Below are positions 26,693 to 36,161 of a DNA stretch of 38,780 nt, piece after piece. Source of the DNA: Gammaproteobacteria bacterium (lineage in GTDB: Bacteria > Pseudomonadota > Gammaproteobacteria > Pseudomonadales > Halieaceae); the NCBI GenBank assembly GCA_030433415.1, contig JAUIMF010000028.1:1-38780 (forward strand), written 5' to 3'. The first letter of the stretch is position 1; each line of letters starts with the position of its first letter. Below the pieces are notes generated by a model. The model saw nothing but the letters and a program-made list of their open reading frames with translations. It was not told the DNA's origin and ran no database searches. The position numbers and the translations under genes were made by a program.

Positions 26693-27769
26693 GTGCTCGA
26701 GATCTTCCACAAGTGGTATGAACGCTACCTGTTCGAAGAAGAGTCGGTGCTGCTGCTCGTTCTTCTGCTTCTGTCGCTGATACTGCTGGCGACCATCGGC
26801 GACATTCTGGCTCCTCTGCTCGGGGCGATTGTACTCGCCTATCTCGTTCAGGGCGTAGTGAACCTGCTCTGTCGCCTTGGATTGCCACCCTGGCTGGGAT
26901 TTTCGATTGCGTTTTTGGGGTTCATGGGCGCTTTCTTCGCTGTGCTTCTGGGTCTGGTGCCCCTGGTTTGGCGGCAGTCCATCGGCCTGATCGCCGAGGT
27001 GCCGCGCATGGTGGAGCAGGGGCAGGATCTGCTGGTGGTTCTGCCGCAACGCTACCCGGAACTGTTCAGCCAGGCACAGATTGACCAGCTTCTGGCGGGT
27101 GTCCAGGGAGAAATCGCTGGCCTCGGTCAGCGCATTGTGACGCGTACCCTGGCGGGCATCCCAGGCTTTTTCACGGTGCTGGTGTACATGGTTCTGATCC
27201 CCATCATCGTGTTCTTTTTGCTCAAGGATCGCGAGCAGATCACGCGCTGGCTGGCGTCCTTTCTCCCTGAGAAACGCCCGTTGCTGGACCGGATCTGGGC
27301 CGAGATGAACGTACAGTTCTCCAACTATGCCCGGGGCAAGATGGTCGAGATCATCATTGTGGGTGCGGTGAGTTACGTCAGCTTTACCGGACTGGGGCTT
27401 CGCTACGCGGCGTTACTGGGCCTGCTAGTGGGCCTCTCGGTGATCATCCCCTACATTGGAGCGTTCCTGGTTACCGTACCCGTCGCGGCGGTCGCCCTGT
27501 TTCAGTGGGGAGTGAGTTCGGAATTCTATTGGGTCGTTGCGGTCTATGTGGTTATACAGATGCTGGACGGTAATGTGCTCGTGCCCCTGCTGTTTTCTGA
27601 AGCGGTCAACCTTCACCCGGTAGCAATCATTGTTGCCGTCCTGTTCTTTGGTGGTATCTGGGGTTTGTGGGGGGTGTTCTTTGCCATTCCCCTGGCAACC
27701 CTGATCAAAGCGGTTATCAACGCCTGGCCAAAACGAGAGGCTGCGGCGGAATCTGTGCCTTCGGAGTAG
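26693..27769 (+). CDS. AI-2E family (PerM-type) membrane protein
   Basis: A 358-residue polytopic inner-membrane protein of the AI-2E/PerM (UPF0118) family. Paired hydrophobic helices at the N-terminus (LLVLLLLSLILLATIG, then ILAPLLGAIVLAYLV) are followed by a soluble helical segment (about 100-150) and four more hydrophobic segments, including the typical GLSVIIPYIGAF. Members are putative transporters; the name reflects one proposed autoinducer-2 exporter and says little about substrate here. The start is GTG at 26693, with AGGAAA upstream inside the tusA end. tusA precedes it by two bases and an M16 peptidase gene follows after four. Confidence 0.9.
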   Translation: MLEIFHKWYERYLFEEESVLLLVLLLLSLILLATIGDILAPLLGAIVLAYLVQGVVNLLCRLGLPPWLGFSIAFLGFMGAFFAVLLGLVPLVWRQSIGLIAEVPRMVEQGQDLLVVLPQRYPELFSQAQIDQLLAGVQGEIAGLGQRIVTRTLAGIPGFFTVLVYMVLIPIIVFFLLKDREQITRWLASFLPEKRPLLDRIWAEMNVQFSNYARGKMVEIIIVGAVSYVSFTGLGLRYAALLGLLVGLSVIIPYIGAFLVTVPVAAVALFQWGVSSEFYWVVAVYVVIQMLDGNVLVPLLFSEAVNLHPVAIIVAVLFFGGIWGLWGVFFAIPLATLIKAVINAWPKREAAAESVPSE

Positions 27770-27773
27770 TTTT

Positions 27774-30656
27774 ATGTCGGTCTTTTTCAACGCGACGGTG
27801 GCTGCGCGCTGCAGCCTGTTGCTTGTGTTTCTTCTCAGCGCCTGCGCTGCGAATTCTCCCGAGGACGCCGCAGGTATCGTGGCGCCGGTACAGAGCCCCA
27901 ACGATAGTTTTAGCTATCGCCTGTTGACGCTCAACAATGGCCTCAAGGCCTTGTTGATTTCTGACCCTGATACTCCCAAAGCAGCGGCTTCCCTGGACGT
28001 GCATGTCGGCAGCGGCGACAACCCCGCGGGGCGCGGGGGATTGGCTCATTTTCTGGAGCACATGTTGTTCCTTGGCACCGAAAAATACCCCGATGCCGCT
28101 GAATACGAACGCTACATCACTGAGCATGGCGGAACGCGGAACGCCTACACCAGTTTCGAACACACGAACTACTTTTTTGATATCGACGCCGAGCATCTCG
28201 AGCCGGGACTGGATCGCTTCGCCCAATTTTTTATTGCCCCTACCTTCGATGCGCAATACGTCGAGCGTGAGCGCAACGCCGTTGAAGCCGAGTATCAGAT
28301 GGGACTCAAAAGCGATTCTCGTCGCGGTCTGGACGTGCTGCAAACCAGCATGAACCCCGAGCATCCCTTCAGTCAGTTTGCCGTGGGCAGCCTTGAGAGC
28401 CTCGCCGATCGTGAAGGCTCCCCGGTGCGCGATGAGTTGATTGAGTTCTATGAGCGCTATTACTCCGCCGACAATATGCGCCTGGCGATTATGGGGCGTG
28501 AGTCGCTTGATGAACTCGAAGCGCTGGTGACCTCGATCTTCGCCAGCGTGCCGGAACGCGACGTCACCATGGCTGAAATTGAGGAACCCATTTTTATTGA
28601 GGCACAGCTGCCGATGTTGCTGAAGGTGAAGCCCATGGGGACCCAGCGTCAGCTTCAGCTCAATTTTGCTATTCCAGATTTTCGCGCTGCCTACCATGCC
28701 AAGCCCATGGCCTATATCTCGAATCTCGTGGGGCATGAAGGGCAGGGCAGCCTGTTGTCGGCGCTCAAGGCTCGTGGTCTTGCAGACGGGCTGTCCTCGG
28801 GCACCGGGCTGGAATGGCGCGGGGGTGCGTTGTTCTCCGTGACAGTGTCGCTTACCGAGCAAGGTGTGAAGGACTATGAGGCAGTGCTCGGCGAAACCTT
28901 CGCTTACCTCGACATGCTGCGTTCAGAGGCGCCCAAAGAATGGATTTATGCCGAGCAGTCGGCGCTGGCGGAGCAGGCGTTTCGGTTCCGCGAGCCCTCT
29001 GCACCCATAGGCTATGTCAGCTCCCTGAGCCGCAACATGCACTACTACCAGGATCCGGATGTCCTGCGCGGACCTTACATGATGGAAGCGTTCGATCGCG
29101 AAACGATCGAGCAGGCCCTGGCGTTGCTGACTCCCTCGCGAGCGCAGGTGGTGCTGACCGCACCCGAAGTCACGACGGACGGGCGCTCGCCGTACTATGA
29201 AGTGCCTTTTTCCCGCCTGGGTCCCGAGGCACTGATGGTGTCGCGCTGGCAGGCTCCTGCCAGCGGCGAGTTGCATCTCCCCTCACCTAACAAGTTCATC
29301 GCCGAGGACCTGGAGCGGGTGACCCTGGACCCGGCCAATCCACGCACACCTGAACTGCGCGTGGACACGCCAAGGCAGCGCATCTGGTTCCGTCAGTCTG
29401 AGGAGTTTCGCGTGCCACGAGGGGCGCTATACCTCAGCTTCCGCTCTCCCCTGGTAGCGGCGACGGCCACGGATCACGCTGCGTCCTCGCTCTACACGCG
29501 TATGGTCACCGACGCCATGAATGAATACACCTATCCAGCGTTGCTCGCGGGACTGGGATTCAATTTCTATCGGCATTCCCAGGGCATCAGCATGCGTATC
29601 AGCGGCTACAGCGACAAGCAATTTGCCTTGCTGGACGAGCTGCTGCAGAGCATTTCGTCGCAGGCTTTTGCGTCTGATCGCTTTGAGCGATTGCGCCGCG
29701 AGATGGTGTTGCAACTGCAAAACCGTGTGGCTCGTCGCCCCACTTCACAATTGATGGATGAGCTGCGCCGGGCACTCAATCCCGGCGTGTACAGTGAGCA
29801 GGAGCTGATTGAAGCACTCGAAAAGCTGGACATAAAAGCGCTCACGGCTTTCCGTAACCGGTTCTGGGATTCAGTCCGGGCTGAGGGAATGCTCTTTGGC
29901 AACTATCAGCCCTCTGCCGTCGCAGACCTCAGTGATTCTCTTTCCAGATTCCTCGCAGACGGTGAGGGACTACCTGCCGTGGCACCTCGGGTGCTGGCCC
30001 TCGAGCCCGGTGAATCCCTGGTGCTGAGTACTGGGATTGAGCATGACGATGCAGTGGTCGCCTGGTACCTGCAGGGCGACGGCCAAAGCTGGCATGACCG
30101 CGCTATGGTCGCGCTCACGGGGCAGATCGCCCAGTCGGGATTTTTCCAACAGCTGCGCACCGAGCAGCAGCTGGGCTACATCGTCTCAAGCTTCAGCTGG
30201 CCTCAACACGATGTGCCGGCGCTCATGATGCTGGTGCAATCGCCGTCGCACGACGCGAGCGCGGTGTATCAGGCGATGGATGCGTTCCGCGACGGCCTGC
30301 CTGGCGATATCGACGAGCAGCAATTCCTACGGCATCGCCAGGCGCTGATAAACGACGTGCTCAAACCCCACAAGAACCTGGCGGAACGGGCTGAATTCTA
30401 CTGGCAGTCCATCGCCGTGAGGGAATGGGACTTTGATGGCACGCGGCAGCTGGCGGATGCCCTTGAGACGATTTCTTACGAAGCGTGGCAATCGGCCTAT
30501 GAGCGACTGTTTCTTCAGCGCCCTCGTTCGTTGCTGATCTATAGTGCCGGAGCAAAAGCTGCGGCGCCCGAACCGGTGGATGCCCAGCGTTTTGATGACG
30601 CCGCGGTGCTGCGCGAAGGCCATGCGGTTTATCAGATTGATTTATCCCCGCTCTAA
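27774..30656 (+). CDS. M16 (pitrilysin/insulinase-type) zinc peptidase lipoprotein
   Basis: A 960-residue M16 peptidase with the inverted zinc motif HFLEH (His92, Glu95, His96) and a downstream glutamate in NAVEAEYQMG. It is full length for the pitrilysin group, with an active N-terminal half and an inactive C-terminal half carrying RTEQQLGYIVSSF, a pitrilysin/insulysin signature. The N-terminus has a lipoprotein signal with lipobox LSAC (Cys24), so it is probably membrane-anchored in the periplasm, unlike soluble pitrilysin. Such enzymes degrade oligopeptides inside a closed chamber. It follows the PerM-type gene after four bases, completing a tusA-perM-like-M16 operon. Confidence 0.93.
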   Translation: MSVFFNATVAARCSLLLVFLLSACAANSPEDAAGIVAPVQSPNDSFSYRLLTLNNGLKALLISDPDTPKAAASLDVHVGSGDNPAGRGGLAHFLEHMLFLGTEKYPDAAEYERYITEHGGTRNAYTSFEHTNYFFDIDAEHLEPGLDRFAQFFIAPTFDAQYVERERNAVEAEYQMGLKSDSRRGLDVLQTSMNPEHPFSQFAVGSLESLADREGSPVRDELIEFYERYYSADNMRLAIMGRESLDELEALVTSIFASVPERDVTMAEIEEPIFIEAQLPMLLKVKPMGTQRQLQLNFAIPDFRAAYHAKPMAYISNLVGHEGQGSLLSALKARGLADGLSSGTGLEWRGGALFSVTVSLTEQGVKDYEAVLGETFAYLDMLRSEAPKEWIYAEQSALAEQAFRFREPSAPIGYVSSLSRNMHYYQDPDVLRGPYMMEAFDRETIEQALALLTPSRAQVVLTAPEVTTDGRSPYYEVPFSRLGPEALMVSRWQAPASGELHLPSPNKFIAEDLERVTLDPANPRTPELRVDTPRQRIWFRQSEEFRVPRGALYLSFRSPLVAATATDHAASSLYTRMVTDAMNEYTYPALLAGLGFNFYRHSQGISMRISGYSDKQFALLDELLQSISSQAFASDRFERLRREMVLQLQNRVARRPTSQLMDELRRALNPGVYSEQELIEALEKLDIKALTAFRNRFWDSVRAEGMLFGNYQPSAVADLSDSLSRFLADGEGLPAVAPRVLALEPGESLVLSTGIEHDDAVVAWYLQGDGQSWHDRAMVALTGQIAQSGFFQQLRTEQQLGYIVSSFSWPQHDVPALMMLVQSPSHDASAVYQAMDAFRDGLPGDIDEQQFLRHRQALINDVLKPHKNLAERAEFYWQSIAVREWDFDGTRQLADALETISYEAWQSAYERLFLQRPRSLLIYSAGAKAAAPEPVDAQRFDDAAVLREGHAVYQIDLSPL

Positions 30657-30704
30657 GCCTGACGTGGGGTAGTGGCAGGGCCCGGGCCCGGGCTATATTC
30701 CGAC

Positions 30705-30731
30705 ATTAAAGTTCCTTATTGGAACCTTAAT
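30705..30731. promoter_or_regulatory. Upstream dyad of the aceE promoter
   Basis: ATTAAAGTTCC (30705-30715) and GGAACCTTAAT (30721-30731) form 11-bp arms with one mismatched pair around the spacer TTATT. It is centred about 64 bases before the predicted transcription start. Its core resembles the second dyad at 30812-30832. It is probably an operator for a pyruvate- or carbon-responsive regulator; the sequence does not match the E. coli PdhR consensus as I know it. Confidence 0.55.
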
Positions 30732-30746
30732 GCTCCGCCCACAGAG

Positions 30747-30775
30747 TTGTGGTTAAAATTCAGACAGCGTAGTAT
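30747..30775 (+). promoter_or_regulatory. Likely sigma-70 promoter of aceE-aceF
   Basis: TTGTGG (30747-30752) and TAGTAT (30770-30775) are separated by 17 bases, predicting a start near 30782 and a leader of about 100 bases. The promoter is flanked on both sides by related inverted repeats, which supports it as the regulated start. Confidence 0.5.
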
Positions 30776-30811
30776 TCACCGCTAACGCCTGAGGTCACGA
30801 ATATCGGCCTG

Positions 30812-30832
30812 CAGGTTCCAAATAAGAACCTG
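30812..30832. promoter_or_regulatory. Downstream dyad in the aceE leader
   Basis: CAGGTTC (30812-30818) and GAACCTG (30826-30832) are perfect 7-bp arms around CAAATAA. The GGTTC/GAACC core with an A/T-rich centre repeats the upstream dyad. Centre-to-centre distance is 104 bases, close to ten helical turns, which would suit DNA looping across the promoter. Confidence 0.55.
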
Positions 30833-30884
30833 GTGCGGGCGGCGGTATCGAACTCGCACCCTGCTACCAAGAGGGCAGTGAGCG

Positions 30885-33533
30885 ATGATCGAAGATTCGG
30901 ACCCGCAGGAAACGCGTGAATGGCTGGATGCGCTGGACGGCGTAGTTCGCCACAGCGGCGAAGAGCGAGCCCGCCAGTTGATGATTCAATTGGCAGAGCA
31001 TGCGGTGGACACCGGTGTTCGGCTTCCCACGGCGATCACGACCCCCTTTCGCAACACCATCAGTCCGGCAGAAGAAAAGCCGATGCCCGGCGACCTGTTC
31101 ATGGAGCGACGAATTCGCTCACTGATTCGCTGGAATGCCGTGGCTATGGTCATGCGGGCCAACGACAACGACGATGGCCTGGGCGGACACATCTCCAGCT
31201 TCTCATCATCGGCCACGCTCTATGACGTTGGCTTTAACTATTTCTTCCGTGGCACCGATGACGGCCACCCCGGTGACCTCGTCTTCTACCAGGGGCACAG
31301 TGCGCCGGGTATGTACGCGCGCTCCTACCTCGAGGGCCGCATCACCGAAGCGCAGATGGACAACTTCCGCCGTGAGGTCGACGGCAAAGGCTTGTCTTCG
31401 TATCCCCACCCCTGGCTGATGCCCGATTACTGGCAGTTCCCCACTGTGTCGATGGGCCTGGGCCCGATCCAGGCGATTTATCAGGCGCGGGTGATGAAAT
31501 ATCAGTCGGACCGCGGTCTGCTCGATCACAAGGATCGCAACGTCTGGTGTTTCATGGGTGACGGGGAGTGTGACGAGCCGGAGTCCCTGGGCGCCATTTC
31601 GCTGGCGGGACGTGAGAAGTTGGGCAATTTGAACTTCGTGATCAACTGCAACCTGCAGCGCCTCGATGGGCCCGTGCGCGGAAACGGCAAAATCATCCAG
31701 GAACTCGAAGGCGTATTCCGCGGCGCCGGTTGGGATGTGATCAAGGTCATCTGGGGGCGTCGGTGGGACCCTCTGCTCGAGCGTGACGAATCCGGCATGT
31801 TGCAAAAGCGCATGGACGAGGTCTGCGACGGCGAGTTACAGAACTACAAGTTCAATGGCGGCGCCTACACCCGCGAACATTTCTTCGGCAAATATCCCGA
31901 GTCCCTGGAACTGGTTAAGAACCTGTCCGACGAAGACATCATGTACCTGAATCGGGGTGGCCACGATCCGTACAAAGTCTATGCGGCCTACGCGCGCGCC
32001 GCCGGACAGTTCGAGCGGCCCACGGTGATTCTGGCCATGACGGTCAAAGGCTATGGCACCGGCGAGGCAGGCGAGGCGAGCAACGAAACGCACTCCCTGA
32101 AGAAGCTCGATATCGAGGCGCTCAAGGCGTTCCGCGACCGTTTTGCCATCCCCATCGATGACAAGGACCTCGCTGACGTTCCGTATTACAAGCCCGACGA
32201 AAACAGTCCCGAGATGCGCTACATGCGGGAGCGTCGCAAGGAACTGGGTGGATTCATTCCAGTGCGTCGCAGCGAAGCTCAGGTGCTGCCGGTACCGGGC
32301 CTCGAGGCTTTCAGCAGCCAGACCAAGGGCAGCGGCGAGCGCAGTGTGTCGACCACCATGGCCTTTGTGCGCATGCTCTCGTCCCTGGCCAAAGACAAGG
32401 CCATTGGCCATCGCGTGGTTCCCATTGTGCCGGATGAGGCGCGTACCTTTGGCATGGAAGGCATGTTCCGCCAGCTAGGAATCTACTCGTCTGTGGGTCA
32501 GCGCTACACGCCCCATGACTCCGACCAGATCATGTTCTACAAAGAAGACATCAAGGGTCAGATTCTGGAAGAGGGCATTAATGAAGCCGGGGCGACTTCG
32601 GCCTGGCTCGCCGCTGCAACGTCCTACAGCACCAGTAATTACCCCATGGTGCCGTTCTACATTTTCTATTCCATGTTCGGTTTCCAGCGCATTGGTGACC
32701 TGGCCTGGGCCGCAGGCGACAGCCAGGCTCGGGGCTTCCTAATCGGCGCGACCTCGGGGCGTACCACGCTGAATGGCGAGGGTCTGCAGCACCAGGACGG
32801 GCACAGTCACGTGCTTGCCGGCACCATACCCAACTGTGTGAGCTATGACCCGACCTATGCCTTTGAGCTGGCGGTGATCATTCAGGACGGCATGCGGCGC
32901 ATGTACGCAGAGCGTGAAAACCGCTTCTATTACATCACTACCATGAACGAGAACTATCCCCAGCCCGCCATGCCCGAAGGCGTTGAAGAAGGGATTGTGC
33001 GGGGCATGTATCGCCTGCACGAGGCCGAAAAAGGGCAACCGCAGGTGCGTCTTGCCGGAGCGGGATCGATCCTGCGCGAAGTCGAGGCGGCAGCGTTGAT
33101 GCTGCGTGATGAGTTTGGCGTCGACGCCGAGGTCTGGAGTCTTCCCAGCATCAACGAACTGTACCGGGATGGTCGTGCCGCGCAGCGCTGGAACCTGCTG
33201 AATCCCGAGGCTGAGCCCCGTGTACCGTTCTTTACGCAGCAGCTCGAGGGCTCCGATGCCCCGGTAGTGCTGTCCACGGACTACATGAAGAGCTTCTCGG
33301 AACAGCTGCGAGCCTACTGCCCTGCACCGTTCTATGCCCTGGGCACCGACGGCTACGGTCGCAGTGACACGCGTGCGAAGCTGCGACATTTCTTTGAGGT
33401 GAGTCGGGAGTTCGTGGTGCTGACCGCGCTGAGAGCCCTGGCTGATGCCGGACAGATGTCCCTGTCGGACGTGAGTGCCGCCCGCGACAAGCTGGGTATC
33501 GCCGCCGACAAACTCGATCCCACCGGCGTATGA
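30885..33533 (+). CDS. aceE: Pyruvate dehydrogenase E1 component, homodimeric type
   Basis: An 882-residue AceE, full length compared with about 887 in E. coli. It decarboxylates pyruvate with thiamine diphosphate and reductively acetylates the E2 lipoyl groups. Motifs include RWNAVAMVMRAN, GHISSFSSSATLYDVGFNYFF in parts, the thiamine-diphosphate motif GDGECDEPES, NLQRLDGPVRGN, and the C-terminal LRAYCPAPFYALGTDGYGRSD. ATG at 30885 is preceded by AGAGGGCAG. aceF follows after 31 bases. No lpd gene is seen in the window, so E3 is encoded elsewhere. Confidence 0.97.
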   Translation: MIEDSDPQETREWLDALDGVVRHSGEERARQLMIQLAEHAVDTGVRLPTAITTPFRNTISPAEEKPMPGDLFMERRIRSLIRWNAVAMVMRANDNDDGLGGHISSFSSSATLYDVGFNYFFRGTDDGHPGDLVFYQGHSAPGMYARSYLEGRITEAQMDNFRREVDGKGLSSYPHPWLMPDYWQFPTVSMGLGPIQAIYQARVMKYQSDRGLLDHKDRNVWCFMGDGECDEPESLGAISLAGREKLGNLNFVINCNLQRLDGPVRGNGKIIQELEGVFRGAGWDVIKVIWGRRWDPLLERDESGMLQKRMDEVCDGELQNYKFNGGAYTREHFFGKYPESLELVKNLSDEDIMYLNRGGHDPYKVYAAYARAAGQFERPTVILAMTVKGYGTGEAGEASNETHSLKKLDIEALKAFRDRFAIPIDDKDLADVPYYKPDENSPEMRYMRERRKELGGFIPVRRSEAQVLPVPGLEAFSSQTKGSGERSVSTTMAFVRMLSSLAKDKAIGHRVVPIVPDEARTFGMEGMFRQLGIYSSVGQRYTPHDSDQIMFYKEDIKGQILEEGINEAGATSAWLAAATSYSTSNYPMVPFYIFYSMFGFQRIGDLAWAAGDSQARGFLIGATSGRTTLNGEGLQHQDGHSHVLAGTIPNCVSYDPTYAFELAVIIQDGMRRMYAERENRFYYITTMNENYPQPAMPEGVEEGIVRGMYRLHEAEKGQPQVRLAGAGSILREVEAAALMLRDEFGVDAEVWSLPSINELYRDGRAAQRWNLLNPEAEPRVPFFTQQLEGSDAPVVLSTDYMKSFSEQLRAYCPAPFYALGTDGYGRSDTRAKLRHFFEVSREFVVLTALRALADAGQMSLSDVSAARDKLGIAADKLDPTGV

Positions 33534-33564
33534 GCCGCGCTGAACCGCTAAGAGGAGAAAGCTC

Positions 33565-35244
33565 GTGACTCAGAAAACCGAACTCGTACCCGATATTGGT
33601 TCTGATGCTGCCGAAGTGGTGGAGATTCTGGTCAGCGTTGGCGATAGCGTCGATGTCGATCAGGGATTGATTGTGCTGGAGTCCGACAAGGCCTCCATGG
33701 AAGTTCCCTCGTCCGTCGCTGGCACTGTTGTAGAAGTGCTGGTGAAAGAGGGGGACGAATTGTCCGAAGGCGGCGAAGTCGCCGTTATCGAAGTGGCTGG
33801 GGGCGCCGATGCAGGGGCGGCCCAGTCCGAAGCAGAAAACGCCACTCCGAAAACCAGCACCGAGTCGGAGCAAGCCTCCTCGACGGATGCCGCAGACTCG
33901 GCCGCTGATGTTACAGCGGATAACGACGGTCCCAAGGACGAAGAAGCAAGCACCAACCGAGATGTGACGGTGCCCGATATCGGCACCGACGACGCCGTCG
34001 ATCTCGTCGAAATTTCCGTCGCCGTTGGTGATAGCGTGGAAGAGGGCGACACGCTCGTTGTGCTTGAGTCCGACAAGGCTTCCATGGAGGTGCCCTCGCC
34101 CGCCGCGGGTGTTGTCGAGGCACTGCGGGTACAGGAGGGCCAGCAGGTCTCGCAGGGCGATGTGTTACTTGTGCTAAGCGGTGCCGCTGCGGAACCGGCT
34201 TTGAGCACCAAATCGCCGGAATCGGAGTCCCCCGACACTGGCGCAGCGGCCTCGGAAGACGTGGCGACCCCCACTCCGGCGCCCGCCAAGGCGTCAGACA
34301 GTTCGGCTGGCTCAGGCAGTACCTCGGGTTCCGCTGCAGCGAGCGGTGAGGTCTACGCAGGCCCCGCCGTGCGCAAGCTCGCTCGCGAGTTTGGCGTTCC
34401 GTTGATGGATGTGCGCGGTACGGGACCAAAAGGTCGCATCGTCAAAGAGGATCTGCACGAATTCGTAAAACGCCGTCTCGATCGGCCCGCAGGCGCCGGC
34501 AGCATGGCGGGTATTCCCGAAGTGCCCGAAGTGGACTTTGCCGCCTTTGGCGACGTCGAGGTGGTGGAGCGTAGCAGGATCGACAAGGTCACCGCCGCCA
34601 ATATGCAGCGCAGCTGGCTCAACGTGCCCCATGTCACCCAGTTTGACGATGCGGATATCACCGAGCTCGAAGCCTTCCGCAAGTCCCTGCGCGACGAAGG
34701 CGAAAAACGGGGCACACGCATCACGCCGGTCCCGTTCCTGCTCAAGGCCTGCGCCGTGGCCCTGTCCCGCCACGAAAAAATCAACGCGTCGCTGTCTGAT
34801 GGTGGCGACACCCTCACGCTCAAGCGCTACGTGCACATCGGCATGGCAGTGGATACGCCCGCCGGCCTGGTCGTCCCCGTCATCCGCGATGTGAACCAGA
34901 AGAGTATCTGGGATCTCGCTGCAGAGGTTCTTGATCTCGCCGCGCGGGCCCGTGATCGCAAACTGAAGCCCGCAGAGATGCAGGGCGCAGGCTTTACGAT
35001 CTCCAGCCTGGGGGCCATCGGCGGTCGTGGCTTCACGCCGATCGTCAACACACCGGAAGTTGCGATTCTCGGCGTCAGCCGCGCGCAGACGCAGCCGGTG
35101 TGGGACGGCAGTGCATTCCAGCCCAGGCTTCAGCTGCCCCTGTCCCTGTCTTATGATCACCGGGTGGTCAATGGTGGCGACGCAGGGCGATTCCTCACGG
35201 AGCTCTGTGAGTTGCTCGGTGATATTCGCAGGTTAGTGCTCTGA
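33565..35244 (+). CDS. aceF: Pyruvate dehydrogenase E2, dihydrolipoyl acetyltransferase (two lipoyl domains)
   Basis: A 559-residue E2 with two lipoyl domains, lipoylated lysines Lys42 and Lys171 (both in ESDKAS), joined by Ala/Ser/Glu/Asp-rich linkers. A peripheral subunit-binding domain (AGPAVRKLAREFGVPL, about 267-300) and a catalytic acetyltransferase core with His532 in SYDHRVVNGGDAG follow. E. coli has three lipoyl domains; two is common elsewhere. The start is GTG at 33565, with AAGAGGAG upstream. Its stop overlaps a CTG that appears to start the glycerate-kinase-like gene. Confidence 0.96.
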   Translation: MTQKTELVPDIGSDAAEVVEILVSVGDSVDVDQGLIVLESDKASMEVPSSVAGTVVEVLVKEGDELSEGGEVAVIEVAGGADAGAAQSEAENATPKTSTESEQASSTDAADSAADVTADNDGPKDEEASTNRDVTVPDIGTDDAVDLVEISVAVGDSVEEGDTLVVLESDKASMEVPSPAAGVVEALRVQEGQQVSQGDVLLVLSGAAAEPALSTKSPESESPDTGAAASEDVATPTPAPAKASDSSAGSGSTSGSAAASGEVYAGPAVRKLAREFGVPLMDVRGTGPKGRIVKEDLHEFVKRRLDRPAGAGSMAGIPEVPEVDFAAFGDVEVVERSRIDKVTAANMQRSWLNVPHVTQFDDADITELEAFRKSLRDEGEKRGTRITPVPFLLKACAVALSRHEKINASLSDGGDTLTLKRYVHIGMAVDTPAGLVVPVIRDVNQKSIWDLAAEVLDLAARARDRKLKPAEMQGAGFTISSLGAIGGRGFTPIVNTPEVAILGVSRAQTQPVWDGSAFQPRLQLPLSLSYDHRVVNGGDAGRFLTELCELLGDIRRLVL

Positions 35245-36161
35245 CAGAAAACCACGGCAGCGACAGTACGTCGGACTGGCGAGAACATTTTCTCGCCCGT
35301 CATCGCCTGCCGGATAGCTTTCTTGCTACGGCACGGGAATTCTACGATCCCCTGGTGCGGCGACTGGAGGTCGCCGCACGGGAGGCAGGGGGCACGCTCT
35401 TTGTTGCGCTCAACGGTAGCCAGGGCTCGGGAAAAAGCACCCTCTGTGCCTACCTGTGCGCAGCCCTTGAGTCTGATGCAGGCCTCAAAGCCGTCAGTCT
35501 GTCGCTGGACGATGTCTATCTCACGCACGCAGTGCGCCAGCGCCTGGGCGAACGCGTGCACCCGCTGTTGCGAACGCGGGGTGTTCCCGGTACCCACGAC
35601 CTGGATTTGCTCGAGCGGACCCTGGACCAGCTCGGCGCCACCACCGTCGGCACGGTAGCCGTACCGCGCTTCGACAAGTCCGTCGATGATCGTCATCCCC
35701 GCGAGCGCTGGAGCGAGGTGACAACGCCGCTGGATGTCGTACTCCTGGAGGGCTGGTGCCTGGGAACTTCAAGCGTCGCTGATCAGGAGCTTGAGTCGCC
35801 CCTGAACGACCTCGAGCGCCTGGAAGATACCGATGGCACCTGGCGCCGGTATGTGAATTCGCAGCTTCGCGAGCACTACGAAGCGCTGTACGAGCGAATG
35901 GATTTCTGGGTGATGCTGGCGGCTCCCGGCTTCGAAACGGTACTGCGTTGGCGTACAGAGCAGGAGCACAAGCTCGCCCAGGCGGTGCAGGGGCGCGGCG
36001 ACGGCCTGATGAGCGATCAGGCCCTGCAACGATTCGTTGCGCATTTCGAGCGCTGCACGCGCCAGTGCCTGGCCACGCTGCCGGCGCAGGTGGATGTACT
36101 GCTGCAACTCGATGGTGAGCGACGGATTGTGTCTTCCCGAGGACTGGAGAGCCCGGCATGA
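35241..36161 (+). CDS. D-glycerate kinase-like P-loop kinase, probable CTG start
   Basis: A P-loop kinase of the glycerate 3-kinase/phosphoribulokinase-uridine kinase fold. From the CTG at 35241 it has 306 residues, with the Walker A motif GSQGSGKST at about 59-67. Further segments are LSLDDVYLT, RGVPGTHDLDLL, VPRFDKSVDDR and LLEGWCLGT, all typical of GLYK-type kinases. The reading frame is open back to a TGA at 35220-35222, and the part before the first standard start (GTG at 35355) reads as real protein (WREHFLARHRLPDSFLATA). No ATG, GTG or TTG lies in that stretch; CTG at 35241 overlaps the aceF stop as CTGA. It would return glycerate released by the downstream phosphorylase to glycolysis. 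Confidence 0.85.
   Translation: MTENHGSDSTSDWREHFLARHRLPDSFLATAREFYDPLVRRLEVAAREAGGTLFVALNGSQGSGKSTLCAYLCAALESDAGLKAVSLSLDDVYLTHAVRQRLGERVHPLLRTRGVPGTHDLDLLERTLDQLGATTVGTVAVPRFDKSVDDRHPRERWSEVTTPLDVVLLEGWCLGTSSVADQELESPLNDLERLEDTDGTWRRYVNSQLREHYEALYERMDFWVMLAAPGFETVLRWRTEQEHKLAQAVQGRGDGLMSDQALQRFVAHFERCTRQCLATLPAQVDVLLQLDGERRIVSSRGLESPA

Noticed and set aside
27717..28862. 381-codon minus-strand open frame opposite the perM-like and M16 genes
   Set aside because: It crosses two well-supported genes antisense and has no domain.
30678..30695. GGGCCCGGGCCCGGGC tract after the M16 gene as a terminator
   Set aside because: It can fold on itself but has no following T run and several competing registers; I cannot support termination.
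35150..35200. Loss of the catalytic Asp in the aceF motif (DHRVVNGG instead of HRxxDG)
   Set aside because: Asparagine at this position is known in other pyruvate dehydrogenase E2 proteins, so it is not an anomaly.
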